Part shown: positions 12,100 to 23,771 of the stretch, in pieces
Position numbering within the stretch: position 1 is the stretch's first letter
Layout of the letters: each line of letters begins with the position of its first letter
Assembly (NCBI GenBank): GCA_028551475.1
Contig: CM052355.1
Span: forward strand, 1,674,001 to 1,738,000
Source of the DNA: Casuarina equisetifolia
Lineage: Eukaryota > Streptophyta > Magnoliopsida > Fagales > Casuarinaceae
DNA: 64,000 nt
Reading direction: 5' to 3'
Made by a program: the position numbers and the translations under genes
The notes under the pieces: model-generated
Seen by the model: the letters and a program-made list of their open reading frames with translations, nothing else
Told to the model about the DNA's origin: nothing
The model's database searches: none

Positions 12100-12600
12100 A
12101 AGGGAGTAATGGATATTCGACAACAGGATCAATATACGGTCCATGCAGAATAGGTCTTGTGGGCAACTAAGTGCAAGGGCACACCAACATCCACAACTAC
12201 GACCCTCGACCTTAAAACCTCCTCAGAAAAGCACCTCTTAAACAACCATGGACCCCTTGTCTTTCTTTCTGCAACCACCACTGCAACAATGAAAAGATGA
12301 TGGGGAAGGGTCTGGGCTTTCACCAACCCTTAGATGAGAACAGATTACGAGATCGATGGGAACAAGTGGGATTGACATTATATGCACCATGGTTTCTGTT
12401 CTGTTCTCTTTTTCTCATGCTTCATTCTTCCTTTGTCGTCAAAAAAAATATAAAAGGGCTGACATTATGTCAAGGCCATGTGGCAATTGTAAAGGATTGG
12501 CTACATTAATGATAATTTTCTCTCTCAACTCCTTTTCCATTACTTCATGGCCTCTTGGGTTCATTTAAACCTGCTAATAGTCCCGAAAAATATAGCTTAA
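12100..12600. promoter_or_regulatory. Conserved distal upstream block of NAC-1
   Basis: This block recurs upstream of NAC-2 (29520-30060) and NAC-3 (43320-43900). It is better conserved than the spacer beyond it and contains recognisable landmarks such as GGTCCATGCAG, CCTCAGAAAAGCACCT and GGCAATTGTAAAGGATTG. Short open frames on the minus strand share a segment like RCFSEEVLRS, but reading frames are not kept over any useful length, so I read it as non-coding distal promoter rather than a gene. Confidence 0.5.
12322..12328 (+). promoter_or_regulatory. AC-II element upstream of NAC-1 only
   Basis: ACCAACC, the AC-II element (also an SMRE match), about 690 nt upstream of NAC-1. The aligned positions in the NAC-2 and NAC-3 flanks have lost the motif. 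Confidence 0.35.
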
Positions 12601-15600
12601 TCTTTGTGTTTTAGCTCCTCCCAGTCTATTATTACACGTTAATGAGTGGCCATCAATTTTTCTCATCGCACTAGCACATTAGGACAATTGATCTGTTTAA
12701 CTATTTAATAAATAAATTACTTTCAACAAAGAAGGATTAGGTATTTTGGGCATCGTTTTTTGCTTTTTTTCTTTTAGCCTAGGAATTGGTTTGCCCTGTA
12801 GTTATTGAAATTAATCATACTAGCTAAATTGAATATTTCAATTATAATGGGGTTAAAATTCAAAATAACTATTTTATTGAGTATACATGTGTGCATATAA
12901 AAAAGATTAGATCTCATATTAAAAAATGAGATGTATTGAAACTTAGAATAACATATTTTGACCTAAACTCAACTACTTAAACTTTGGGATAAAGTGGGAT
13001 AATTATTTGCTACGTCATAATTCCGCTAAACTACTCCTAATGCGTCAATGTTTGTTACAAATCATAGACATTAATATGTGTTGTGCTGAAGCATAGTTTG
13101 TTTATTTCATGTTGGAAGAAAGACGAAATTTCTTGAATTGGATCAAACCAAATGATTGACTCAAATGGTTAGAGAAATGGTCTATAATTTATTCTTCTAT
13201 TCAAAGACGAATACAATGATCTAGTGATGAAACTCACAAGCGAGGGAAAAGTTATTGGGAATACTTTTGTCAGCATAGAAAAAGTTAAATTTCACATTAA
13301 GAAGATGTGACATGCAGAAATTATTAATAATGACCTACGATTTATAGTAAGTCATATATCACTATCATATTAGAAACTTTATAAAAAAAAAAATTCTAAC
13401 GAACTGTCTTCAAAGGCAAATCTTTACTTTTCTATTTACTTGTCTTAATAGGAAGAGTGGCTTAATATAATAAGCTTTCTGCTCTTTCGTTGAGTATCCT
13501 AAATTACATCCACGCTAAACAAAGGGAGCATTATTGTTGTCCAGGAATTCTTTCTGGGTCAGAGTTTGACTGAGCAATGCATCTTAACTTTCGTAAATTG
13601 GCTTGATATAAACATAGTTTGGGATCATCAATCAATAGAAACAAAATGGGCACAGCGCTTGCTTATGCCTTATTAGTATTTCAAAGGAAGTCATTTTACC
13701 TAATATATATCCGAATCCTACGGGTTAGTCAAGTACTTATATTCTTTCAATGAAAATCTTTAAGCACGGCCATCTTTCCTGAACCCATCAGTACAAAGTG
13801 ATCACTATAAATCTTAGCATTTTAGTTTCTTATGGGTGGATGGGAAACATACTCATAATAGTGAACCAAGTTCGGTAAGCGCTATTCCTTTTACTTAATT
13901 TAGGATTGGCAAAGCAAGTCTTAAAAAAGTATTCCATAGTCTTGAGCCATTTGTCTAGGATTGGCCACCAGTCAGTGCCACTTTTTGTAAACTTTTGTGC
14001 TTACAATTAAATGGTTTAAATAAGTTAGCGTGTCCTTGATGGGTAGCTCGTTCCCTCACCCCAATTAAGCCCAGCAAAATTTATTATTGACATGAAAAAT
14101 AGTAAGATAAGGACATGGCAACCGAGGTGTCTGTATTCTCGTCATTGCACTAACTGCTAAGAATCTAACTGAAAGGAGATATGCCAGATCTTGGACTCTG
14201 CAAGACTTTACCTTGATTTGATTGGAACAATTTATGATAATACACATGCAACACATGGAGCGTAGAGTACGGAGTCGAGTTTCACACTTTATACAGAAGT
14301 ACATGGAGTCTGTCTCGACAGAGCTACTCGCAGACCTGGACCCAGGGGCATTATCCTTCATTTTAAAATGATGGAGGCGCTTGTGCATTTCCATATGAAT
14401 GGTTGATCGGTGGCCAGGGGCCCCAGCAAAGACCTTCCTATGTGCTGAAGTGTCCGTTCCGCTTCTGGTTCCCCCGGCAGGTTTATTTAGACTGCAGGTT
14501 TTCAAGTAAGATCAAACTTAATGGCACAGACATTGATTTGGATTAATACCCTTAATTCATAACAAACCTCCGTTGAGTGAAGTTGGCAGGGACTCAGGTC
14601 TTTGAACAACGGAGAGCCCTGAAGAAGCCATTGAGTTTATACTTGATGTAAGTTTAGAAAGCTTGACATGTGTAAGTTAAGCCTCAATAAATGAATAACT
14701 GTTTCCCTTTCAACGATTTCTTAGAGAATCTTACAAATTATAGGATGGTGAGGTTTGATTGAATTTTCAAGGAATGGTCGATCTAGCTTTACATGTTTCA
14801 AACCTTCACTTTCTGCGTGCTCTCAGCAAGAGCGGGACATATCTTTTATGTTAGGAAACGTACAGAATTCTCGAGACTAATCATTTTCAAGCCCATCTGA
14901 ATCTCTAATTATTTTCCAGCTGATAAATGACGTCGCAACGACTTAATACCAATTTCTTTTATCTTTTTGTCAACAAACATGTTGCTTTTGTGGTTGGTGT
15001 TGCAAAAATACAAAAGAGCTTTGTATGATAAATTTTACATCAAACCTACAGTCTAATGGGAAAATTCTGGGTGTAGTAGCATCTCTAACGACTGAAATTC
15101 CAGGATAAATTCGGACGAAGCAAGAATTGGTCCCTCGTGACGCATAGCGTGAGAATTTTAGTGCTGGAAAGCAGTGTCAAACGAAGTTTTATTTTCTTAT
15201 TTACTGCGACGTATGTACGATGCCTTGAAAGACGTGGTGGTTTGCATGGGAAGCAATCCTAGGTGGCGGAATTGCATTGGGTGCCATTGACGCTCTTTAC
15301 TCTTGCAGACACCGATTCTTCCTTTTTGTTTTTTGTTTTCATCTTTTATTTTGTCTGGTTCATCTCTCTTTTCCTCGATGTTCTCCGTGAATCTCTAAAA
15401 GAAAGTGGGTAGATAATCCTGCTCTGGGGTAAAAATTACATGTAACATCTATGGCAATAATTGAATTGTCGTGATTGGGTATATCAAATAGGAAACCAGG
15501 TGAATCTGCTGACGGCACATATTCGAGTTTTAATCTGACATGATATGATTGGTATCCTGTATAGAAGAAGTTCAAAATAGAGTTCAACTATCACGAGGAA

Positions 15601-15640
15601 TCCTCAACTAACTTGTTCTTTTTGCTTTTTTAAAGTTTAT
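12600..15640. repeat. Duplicated AT-rich spacer, unit 1
   Basis: Parts align with 31205-32340 (unit 2), 43900-45800 (unit 3) and 58880-59750 plus 60780-61310 (unit 4). Anchors include TAATATAATAAGC, AAACAAAGGGAGCATT and TTATTATTGACAYGAAAA. A 146-codon minus-strand open frame at 14065-14505 is not preserved in unit 3, so it is not called. Confidence 0.65.
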
Positions 15641-16404
15641 AACATGTTTTGCTGGATTTACAGCCGATGACAAAATCCGACTGAGAAAATTATGAACAGG
15701 AAACTCTGTTGTCCCTACTGTCTCCATCCGACTACTTGCTTGCCTTCATACTGTATGACGGAACGTTGGGGAGAGTTCAATAGCAGCTGCCGAGAAGGTT
15801 TTCTCCGGGTCCCCGTAAGCCCAAATGTCTCCCGACCTCGCATAAGATCCTTAACATGCTTCGCATCCAATGCCACCTAATGGCTCCTTTTGGATTTCTC
15901 TTCCCCATATGCTTGGCAACTCCTCCAAAGTTCTTCTCTAGCGTAAAACTTGAAATGTGATAGTTGGCTCTAATATTAATTGTAATTAATGTGATAACTT
16001 TGTCAAAAGGCCTAAGCTTGATGACGAGTCATATCTAATACTTTTGAATATTGTTCCCCACTTAGCTCTCATAATCTCAGATGTGTCCATTTCCCATAAG
16101 ATCGTTTACAAACTTTTTGTGTTTTTTCCTTCAGGATAAGATATCACTTCTCATATTGTACGTTCTCCCAAGTTCAGTTTTTTGGCTTATCATTTTTTTT
16201 TTTCAGTTTTATGGTTCCGTGCTTTTTCTCCCTCGTATTGTCCATTTTTCCGGTATCTATCCCCACTGCTTTTAGCAGGACTGAATTCATTGTATGGTAA
16301 AGGGTTTTGCCAAGACTTCGATGGAATGGTAGTAGTTTTCATCTAACAAAGCAACAATGCACTGAAACTCTCCAACTCACTCCTACCCAAGCAGATTTTG
16401 TCTC

Positions 16405-16460
<56 letters not shown>

Positions 16461-16620
16461 TTTACATATATACACGACAAATATATGTCTATATATCTTT
16501 GCTTTTGTGTTATTCTGCGTAAGAATAGTTCATCCACCTCAAGTCTTGACGAAAATGCTCGAATAGTATTTCTCCCATTTCTATGGATTGAATTGCTAAG
16601 AGGAAAGAGAAAAACCTAAT
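15640..16620. repeat. Duplication block E, unit 1
   Basis: Aligns with 33560-34200, 47090-47445 and 61310-61670. Anchors include GACAAAATCCGACTGAGAAAAT, CCGAGAAGGTTYTCTC and CTTCAGGATAAGA. No conserved protein frame. This block marks all four units. Confidence 0.7.
16409..16456. repeat. (TC)n microsatellite
   Basis: About 24 TC units. The aligned site in unit 2 (about 34030) has only a short broken CT run. Confidence 0.95.
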
Positions 16621-17975
16621 TAATTCTGACAAAATTGTATTTATTATATACGATTAGGCTACAAAGATAGGGAAAGGCCTTAAAGAATACGTAAAAGTTA
16701 GCTTAAAAGAGACACTGAGTTTCTGGCTCTATTTGCACTACATTGTAAGTTCTAGTAGTTACAAAATCTAACACATGAGCACTTTATCTTGTTAAACGCG
16801 TAAATAAATCTCTTCATGGGATACCTATTAATGAATAATATGTTTTATCGAGTTTTGCACTCATTAAAATATATCAATAATCTTAGGGTACTAATTTGAT
16901 CATGTGATAATTGACAATATTATAATTAGATTATCAATTCATTTATAGTATTAATATAGTAACTATTCTGTCCAAATTAAAAAATTAGACCTAGTTGTTC
17001 GTTCTATTTATTAAATCACCTCAAAGGGAAGATGAATAAGAGAGAAATTATGAGTGTGTTAGGGAAACTATGAATAAGAAAGAGGAGAAGATGGAATAGA
17101 GAGAAAGCAAAAGAGAGAGGAGTTTGGGCAGATGAAATGACTCAGCAAAAGGAAAGGACAAATATATGGTTACCAAACACTTGTCAATTGTTATTTCTTT
17201 TTGACTCGTGCCCAATCACGTGTACGTGCAATGATCAATTACTTTTGAGGAAAGTGGATCAAATTATTGAAACTTTTTGGCCCCTTTTAGTTTATGCCCT
17301 CAAGCTTTCTTGCCAAGTGACAAAGGATTTTCACACTTGTTCGTCTAAATATGCGGCTAAGGTCTTTCATTAACCAGTAACTGAAATGTTAGAGGGACGA
17401 GAAGAATCCAAAGCAAGCCGGAAGAGGAAGTCAAGTCGTAAGAAGAAGTTTAGGATTTGTGGAATAATTAAGTTAGAGGATATGATTATAATATTTTATT
17501 ATAATCAGAGGCCTTTTGTTGTAATAAGTGTCATAATTCTGCACTTTTCAAAGTTGTTGAATTGAAGATCAAATTAGTCAAATTGTTAGTGTGTCTACAT
17601 ATGTATGCTTTGATCATTGTTGAGGGATTGTATGAAAAAATCCGAACAAGAATTCTCAAAAATTTTCCCAAAAGGAACCAATGCCTCCTATTGAATAACA
17701 ATTGCACAAAAAATAGCTTCTACATGTGTTGTTTCGTACATGAGGAAATATATATGCTTTTTGGGTATGCAAGTGTACAGACATTAAAAACCTTTTGGCT
17801 TCTAAACCAATGTTCACTTTTTTTCTCAATTACAGGCCAACGTCAAACTAATAGGGACAAAGTTCAGAGTTTGAATGATAAAAATAGGGGCGACCGGATG
17901 CATAATTCATATTGCTACTGCCAAAAATAATTTATAGATTTTTCTAAGCTTCGTGTATTCTTTTACGTTATCTGC
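16620..17975. other. AT-rich spacer, unit 1
   Basis: Partly alignable with 48790-49870 in unit 3 (for example TTGCAAGTTCTAGTAGTTA and AAATAAATCTCTTCATGG); mostly missing from unit 2. A 122-codon open frame at 17562-17930 has no recognisable motif and is not kept in unit 3. Confidence 0.5.
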
Positions 17976-20400
17976 CTCTTAGTGTTCAATATTTGTACTG
18001 CTGGGTTTAAGAAAGTAGGATTTTAAATGGGAGGATTAAAAAAAAAGCTGACAAAAATGAAAAGGTAGCAACGATTACATGATCAGTATCCTTTCTCAGG
18101 GGTTATCACCTTATAATAGAAATTAGGAAGTCTTATTATGACTTTGCTTAAAGGCTAAATCTAACTTAAAAATTAATTCAAAAATTAAAAAAAACTACTT
18201 TATTTAAACTTAACTATGAATGTTTTCTTTCTCCCATATAAGACTCATGGCCTCCAACAACATGAAGCAATAATTTATGTAACTATCACAGAACTACTCA
18301 TGGCAATGACTTAACAACGGTTGCTATCAGACCGCTAGCATTGTTTGATCCCCATTGGAAAAAAATGCTAACTCAAGCGGTGTAAAAACCATCCACGTAA
18401 GTTAGGCATCGAGGTTGTCTGAGATGACCCATAAAAAAAAGACCCCTCAATAATTCCTGCCAGAACCTTTGGACGTTAGTCAATGGGAACATGGATTCAA
18501 GGACCAGCGTTGAAAACCTGGACATTAATGGTTCTTGGACTGTAGTAATAGTACTATTTCGGTGGAATGATTCTGTCAGCAGGCCCTCTCTAAATAAGTA
18601 CGTGTGGAATTGAAGGTGATTACCTTTTGGCCTCTTCCAATCAGTACGGAGAGTATTGCTTTGAACCTTGTTTCGGTGGCATGATCATCAGAATAAAGCA
18701 GAGAGTATTATACCACAGACATGTGCAATGATCTGATCTCACATCATGCAGAAGAGTCGCCAACTGATTATGACATACGTTGATAATAAAAATGAATAAT
18801 AACCATGCACGGCGCCACAGATACTTCCATTTTACACTACCAGTCGGTGGGGGAGGGAGCGATGAATTCCCGGGAAAATCAAGTCCCACGAGAGTCTAAT
18901 TAAATGCCTGTCTCTTTTTCTTTTCTTTACGATTTCTGAGCTTCTAATTATTGTTGGAAACCGACAAAAACCGTAACTTCGTCGGACAACAGAACATGTA
19001 CTGGTCTTGCTCTTAGCTTTATTTGCACGATGGACGCTTGGCCCAGTCCACTTTCGTGTTCGACTACTTACACTGCAAAATTGTCATCACATACATGATA
19101 GTTGGTAAACATTGACCCAATATATTTCACATATTTCGCCATCGAAAAGGAAATCAACCGCACGGTCTGGAAGCATATAGCTGGAGTTGATAGGGAAGGG
19201 AGCAATGTTAATGCAATTTGCGGTGAACGTTTTTCCTTCAAACCCATGTGGATTGAGCTTGGACAAAGTTTCATCTCACACAAGATATCAAGGTATCGTT
19301 TTATTTATTTATCTCTTGGTGAAATGATAAATTGTGTTAATAAAAATTAGAATACAAAAATAAAAGAATATATTTTAGCATTACAAAAACTACTACACTT
19401 ATAAAAAGATGAAAATTAGAAATTTTCAAATTTTACTTAAAATAAACAAAAAAAATTTTCGTCATATAACTTTTCTTACTTTTTTCAATAGAATTAGAAT
19501 ATCAAATTTTATTTTTTTTGGAATCATTCTTTGTGTCGTTCAATTATTTATTTATTTGGTTGTCTAGTTAATTGATTTCTTTTGCATTACAATTGTATTT
19601 TCCCCTTGTGTAAGTTGCGTTCCTATCCCTTTGAAGGGCCCTATCATTATGGATGGAAGTTGATGCCTCGTGAAAATATTGTTCAAAGCAGCTTTCACAA
19701 AAGTGATTATTACCCCGCACTTATATAGGATTGAATTCTTTACATGATCACGCATTTGGTGAATAGCAAGACCCAGAAAGACCAGCGATAAAGGTGAAAT
19801 GAGAGAAGATTCTCTTGGTGATGGTAATAAAGCATTCTTAGGTACACAAACTTTACTTTGCCAATAGGAATTTCCCCTCTTAAGATGAGAATGATATTCT
19901 TGGAGAAAATGTTCCCCAACATGAAAAGCCGGGCATATGCATGCACCACAAAGTGACAACCAAGCATGTGGAAACTTTCTATTGGATGTGTACATTTTCT
20001 TAAGTCGCTTTGAAGAGAATCTTGTCTTCGTCAATGACGTTCTAACCTTCAGACAGAGAAAGAGACGGACGGAATCACGCTTTTAATCATGTTGTAAGGA
20101 GAACAATAAACAAGAAATAGAAGATAAGAAAACTTGAATCGAATAAAAGTTGCAAAAGGAGAACAAAGTCAATTCTCATTTCTCACTGCTAAGAATCTTA
20201 GAAAGAAAATGTCTTTTCTTGTGGAAAGAAGAAATTTTTAGACAAAAAGGACAACAAATGGGAATTTCTGGAGAATCTTTTAAAAAAAAAAAAAATCCGT
20301 ACACACCCACAAGACGCCGACTTTGAACCTGGAACAAGAGGTCCCAGGTCATTTTGGCGAATTGGTGTGATGCGATTCAAGGGGCTCCCCTTAGATTTTA
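17975..20400. repeat. Duplication block D, unit 1
   Basis: Aligns with 34370-35760, 53550-54745 and 61670-64000. Anchors include GTACTGCTGGGTTTAAGAAAGTA, ACTGTTTCGGTGG-like text, GGAGTTGATAGGGAAGGG and GTGATGGTAATAAAG. The longest open frame outside the NAC genes (156 codons, 19564-20034, minus strand) lies here, but its unit 4 counterpart is broken. I treat the block as non-coding. Confidence 0.65.
19315..19560 (-). mobile_element. LINE 3' end remnant inside block D
   Basis: GGTGAAATGATAAATTGTGTTAATAAA followed by diverged LINE-tail text (AAAGATGAAAATTAGAAATTTTCAAATTTTACT). Interrupts block D between the CACAAGATATCAAG and TTGATTTCTTTTGCATTACAA anchors. Confidence 0.6.
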
Positions 20401-21120
20401 TTCTTTCAGTGCCGATTGCCGAGATCTTAATTATAATTCACCAGCTACCCAGTCATTCGTCTTCTTGCACTTTTTTTCTTTCTCGTCAGGAAGACCATCC
20501 TGCTGAACTTTATATATTCCCAGTACGAAAAGATTGTGCCGATTGAATTATGTTGCTTCCTCTATCAACCTCTGCAATTTTCCTGGATCTACTGAGAGGG
20601 CTCTTGATACAGCATCTCCCTCATGATATCACCTTAAACTGACACGAAGTTTTGACAAATTTATTCCAAAGCCTCGTACTAACTTCTTGGAAAATGGGAC
20701 ATCAATACTTAAAGTTTAAAAGTTTGAATTGTTAAAGTGGGATACTTGGTGGGTGGTTCCGGATAATCACTGGATGTTTTATAGTGGTGGTTCTACCAAA
20801 AGGGTAGCTACGTTTTCTCTAAACACTCTCCTCGAGGACGTATGGGCATTAATTGATTTCCCAAAATTTACCTAATAACTTATTTTTATCAAGAGTAAAG
20901 AGTATGCTACATGTTCAAAGCTTGGTTTGACACTATCTTTAGAACTAAACAAATTTCCATTTTTTATGTGTCATTTTTATGAAAGAAATCAACTTTTGAT
21001 ATAATGTTAAAATTTAAGTTCAAAAGCTGACACCTATATATTTTTTTGTTCATTTTTGTTTTGAACTTACACACCCACTCATGTACCCTTGAAAGTGTGG
21101 AATATCCCAAAATTATTTGA
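20400..21120. other. Spacer at the unit 1 / unit 2 junction
   Basis: Lies between block D of unit 1 and block A of unit 2. 20400-20520 has a counterpart at the extreme right of the window (about 63890-64000). No gene recognised. Confidence 0.45.
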
Positions 21121-22250
21121 CACAACTTGAACTGGAGAGAAATTATTCTATATGCTAACCATCAAAAGAACTGCTCAAATTGCATCTGGTGTCAATAAAA
21201 TAAAACCCATTCTCTCAAAATAAAAGAAAAGGTTTAAAAATCAATTAATACAGCATCAAAAGAGAACAAAAAAATAGAATGTGGGGTTGGTTTCTCTCTC
21301 TCTTCCTCTCTCTCTAGCTCTCTCTATATTTATAGAGCTTCTGGGTTCCAGCTTTGGTCATTCATTGGGACCCCTCGCTCCGAGTCGATACGATGCTTAC
21401 TGTAAAAAAGAATATATACCAACTGTGGGCCACTGTCACCCACACCAATCAAGCTTTTAGTGTTCATGCATGGACCTAAAAACGTGTTAAAGGTGGTAAC
21501 TATTCTCGTCTTAGGCCGTAGAACTTGACTTAGTCAATCCTTTCAACAGGGCAACATGGCTTTCAACAGGTTGCCTTTTGTTCTCTAGTGTTCTAATCTT
21601 GTGCCTTCCCATGACTGTGACTTAAGTGCTTTGCTCAAAGATGAGCTTTTGATCAAATTAAGGCCAACCTAATGATGGAAGAGAATTTTAATGATGACTA
21701 AACATGACAAATTTTGCTTTTTTTAATTTGCAGATAATTGATGCTCTAACAAGAGATCCTGCGGTTAAATCGTCTTGGAAGTTGTCTTTGCAAATGAATC
21801 TTGTGTCAATTCAATGAAAAGATGATATATTCGTCTTTAATTATGACATAAACAATACCTAGATCCATCCCTAGTCACTTTGTAAGTCACATAATCATTT
21901 CTTAGACCCACAAAAGGGTGGATTTTGATCTTGAGGAAATGTATTCATTTTTGCTTCTTTTTTTTTTTCCTTGGATCATTTGTTACTGCCATTGCACTAT
22001 CTTTTCGGCATTTTTGAATAGAGTTGCACTGAATTCAGTATAATGAAGCGACTGGAGTGTGCTTTCCACCGTCCAGAATGATTGCAAGGAGGGACACAAT
22101 GCTAAAAGATGGGCTCAAAGGTGATAGAGTTTTACGCCATTTTGACTAGGCCAGAACCCATGGCTGGCCTAAAGGTCCAAATATCTCCATAAAATCATAA
22201 GTGAAAAATAAAGATTATGAATTGGTCTCCCGCAAGCGTTTCCTTAACAA
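21120..22250. repeat. Segmental duplication block A, unit 2
   Basis: Second copy of block A. It contains a CT-rich run (21293-21326) followed by TATATTTATAGAGC, which looks like a core promoter on the plus strand, but no open frame follows. Confidence 0.75.
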
Positions 22251-23070
22251 ACACTACCACTCTTTGAATCATTTGAGTTTATCGATTACAAGTGGAGTTC
22301 CGGGGATGTCATTTGATGACAAGTATGAAGGATCACGAAAAAGGCTTGGATTTTGGTTGGCATAAGTCATATGCTGCTCAGAAACAAGCTAGAGAGTTTG
22401 GTTAAGTGACCTCTTTTGGGCTTTACTAGAGCCAGTCTTTTCTTTTAATAGCCTTGCGGATCGGAACATTCAATAGAGAAAATGATGCCGGTTTGAATCA
22501 TAAAGATCTTGGGGTAAGGGACTCTTGTAAAGGGCAAAGAGGACTGTAGCTGTTTTCCTTATGGGGTCCTGACCCTCTTCTCTGCTCACTTCTACAAATA
22601 CAAGATAGAAGGAGGACCCAGTGTATATCTTCAATGCCCATCAGTAACTTAGACTTTAAACAGCAACTGAAGAGTGACACATTCGAGAGTGACACTGGAG
22701 AGCCAGCAAGCGCTAAACCTTGTAATAGCCCTTACGCAATAGATCCCAGGCTGCGAAAAGCCCTTCAATGCCGCCCTTGCTCTGATATCATGATGAATTC
22801 AGCTAAAGGCAACTCAAGAAACCAGAAGGGACACAAAGCTGAGAGACGTGGAGAAAGCCCAAAGGCTGGTTTCTACTATTTACGCTTTCCAAATAATTCC
22901 ATCAGTTCAACTGTTACGTGCATGGTGGAAAAAAAAAAAAAGAAGTTATACTACTATCGGTAATGGGCCCATATCTAAGTAGAAAAAAGATAGCCCCTTT
23001 AGCATTAAACCTCTGAGTTTGAAAATTTTCCTTAAATCGTTGTGGCTGGATAAGAAGAGTAAATAGTAGG
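22250..23070. other. Gene-free stretch, unit 2
   Basis: No counterpart in the other units. A 109-codon plus-strand open frame (22634-22963) has no known domain and ends in an A-run. Nothing else recognised. Confidence 0.4.
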
Positions 23071-23088
23071 TACAAAGGTAATGTACAA

Positions 23089-23754
23089 TTTGTTGCCAAA
23101 AGATTTATAATGATCTTTGGCAAGTTGGAGAAACGGTGGATTGGTATAATTTAATTTAGACAGGTGGCATTAGCAAACATAATTTCATTGGATGACTTGT
23201 TTGTAGGGACAAACTTTCTACAGCAACAGAAATTGTACGATGACTTCCTTCGGTAAACATATATTGTGATTTTTGTCAATCTCATTTAGAAAATCGAAGT
23301 CATCTTTTTTTTGAATGTACGTGGACAAGGATGATTTGAAAAAGTATTCTTGCTCAGAATGGAATCCGACGTGACATTGGAAGATGGAATGAAGAACTAC
23401 AATGGATGATCAAAGCAATAAAAGGAAGGGATTTAGCTGCCAAATTTCTCAAGATATCTTTCTTAGCTTGTATTTATTGTATATGGGCTGAACGAAATAG
23501 AAGACATTTTCAGGGAAAAACAATGGATATCCCTATTCTCTTAGCGAAAATAAAGAAGATAGTACGAGGGAGGGCTTCTTTGTTTAGACATATAAAATCT
23601 TCTCAATGCAATATTATTTTGAGTGAAATTTGGAGGCTTCTAACTTCCATCTTTTCATAGATATGGTGACTTTTATAATACTGGGGTATGCCCCTGTGCT
23701 TTTGTACTTTAATATGTATTAATACAATTTACCTTTTCACCAAAAAAAAAAAAA
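23089..23754 (+). mobile_element. 5'-truncated LINE with 17-bp target-site duplication
   Basis: Bounded by ACAAAGGTAATGTACAA at 23072-23088 and again at 23755-23771, with a poly-A tract just before the second copy. The body covers the last part of LINE ORF2: a zf-RVT region with CDFC then SHLFFEC (interrupted by a few stops), followed by an open 84-codon tail (23406-23660) with CIYCIWAERNRRHFQGK. The 3' terminus includes TACTTTAATATGTATTAATACA. The perfect TSD indicates a relatively recent insertion, absent from the other units at this place. Confidence 0.93.
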
Positions 23755-23771
23755 ACAAAGGTAATGTACAA

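Noticed and set aside
14065-14505. 146-codon open frame on the minus strand
   Set aside because: The aligned unit 3 region (about 45160-45330) has indels that destroy the frame; no known motif.
16343-16619. Serine/leucine-rich and arginine/glutamate-rich short proteins
   Set aside because: They are translations of the (TC)n microsatellite.
19564-20034. 156-codon open frame on the minus strand in block D
   Set aside because: It is the longest frame outside the NAC genes, but the aligned sequence in unit 4 is interrupted and shifted, composition is spacer-like, and no domain is recognisable.
22776-22792. GCTCTGATATCATG, similar to the complement of an initiator-tRNA primer-binding site of LTR retrotransposons
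   Set aside because: One mismatch in the core and no LTR found beside it.
22634-22963. 109-codon open frame on the plus strand
   Set aside because: Ends in a run of lysines from an A-tract, no known domain, no conserved copy.
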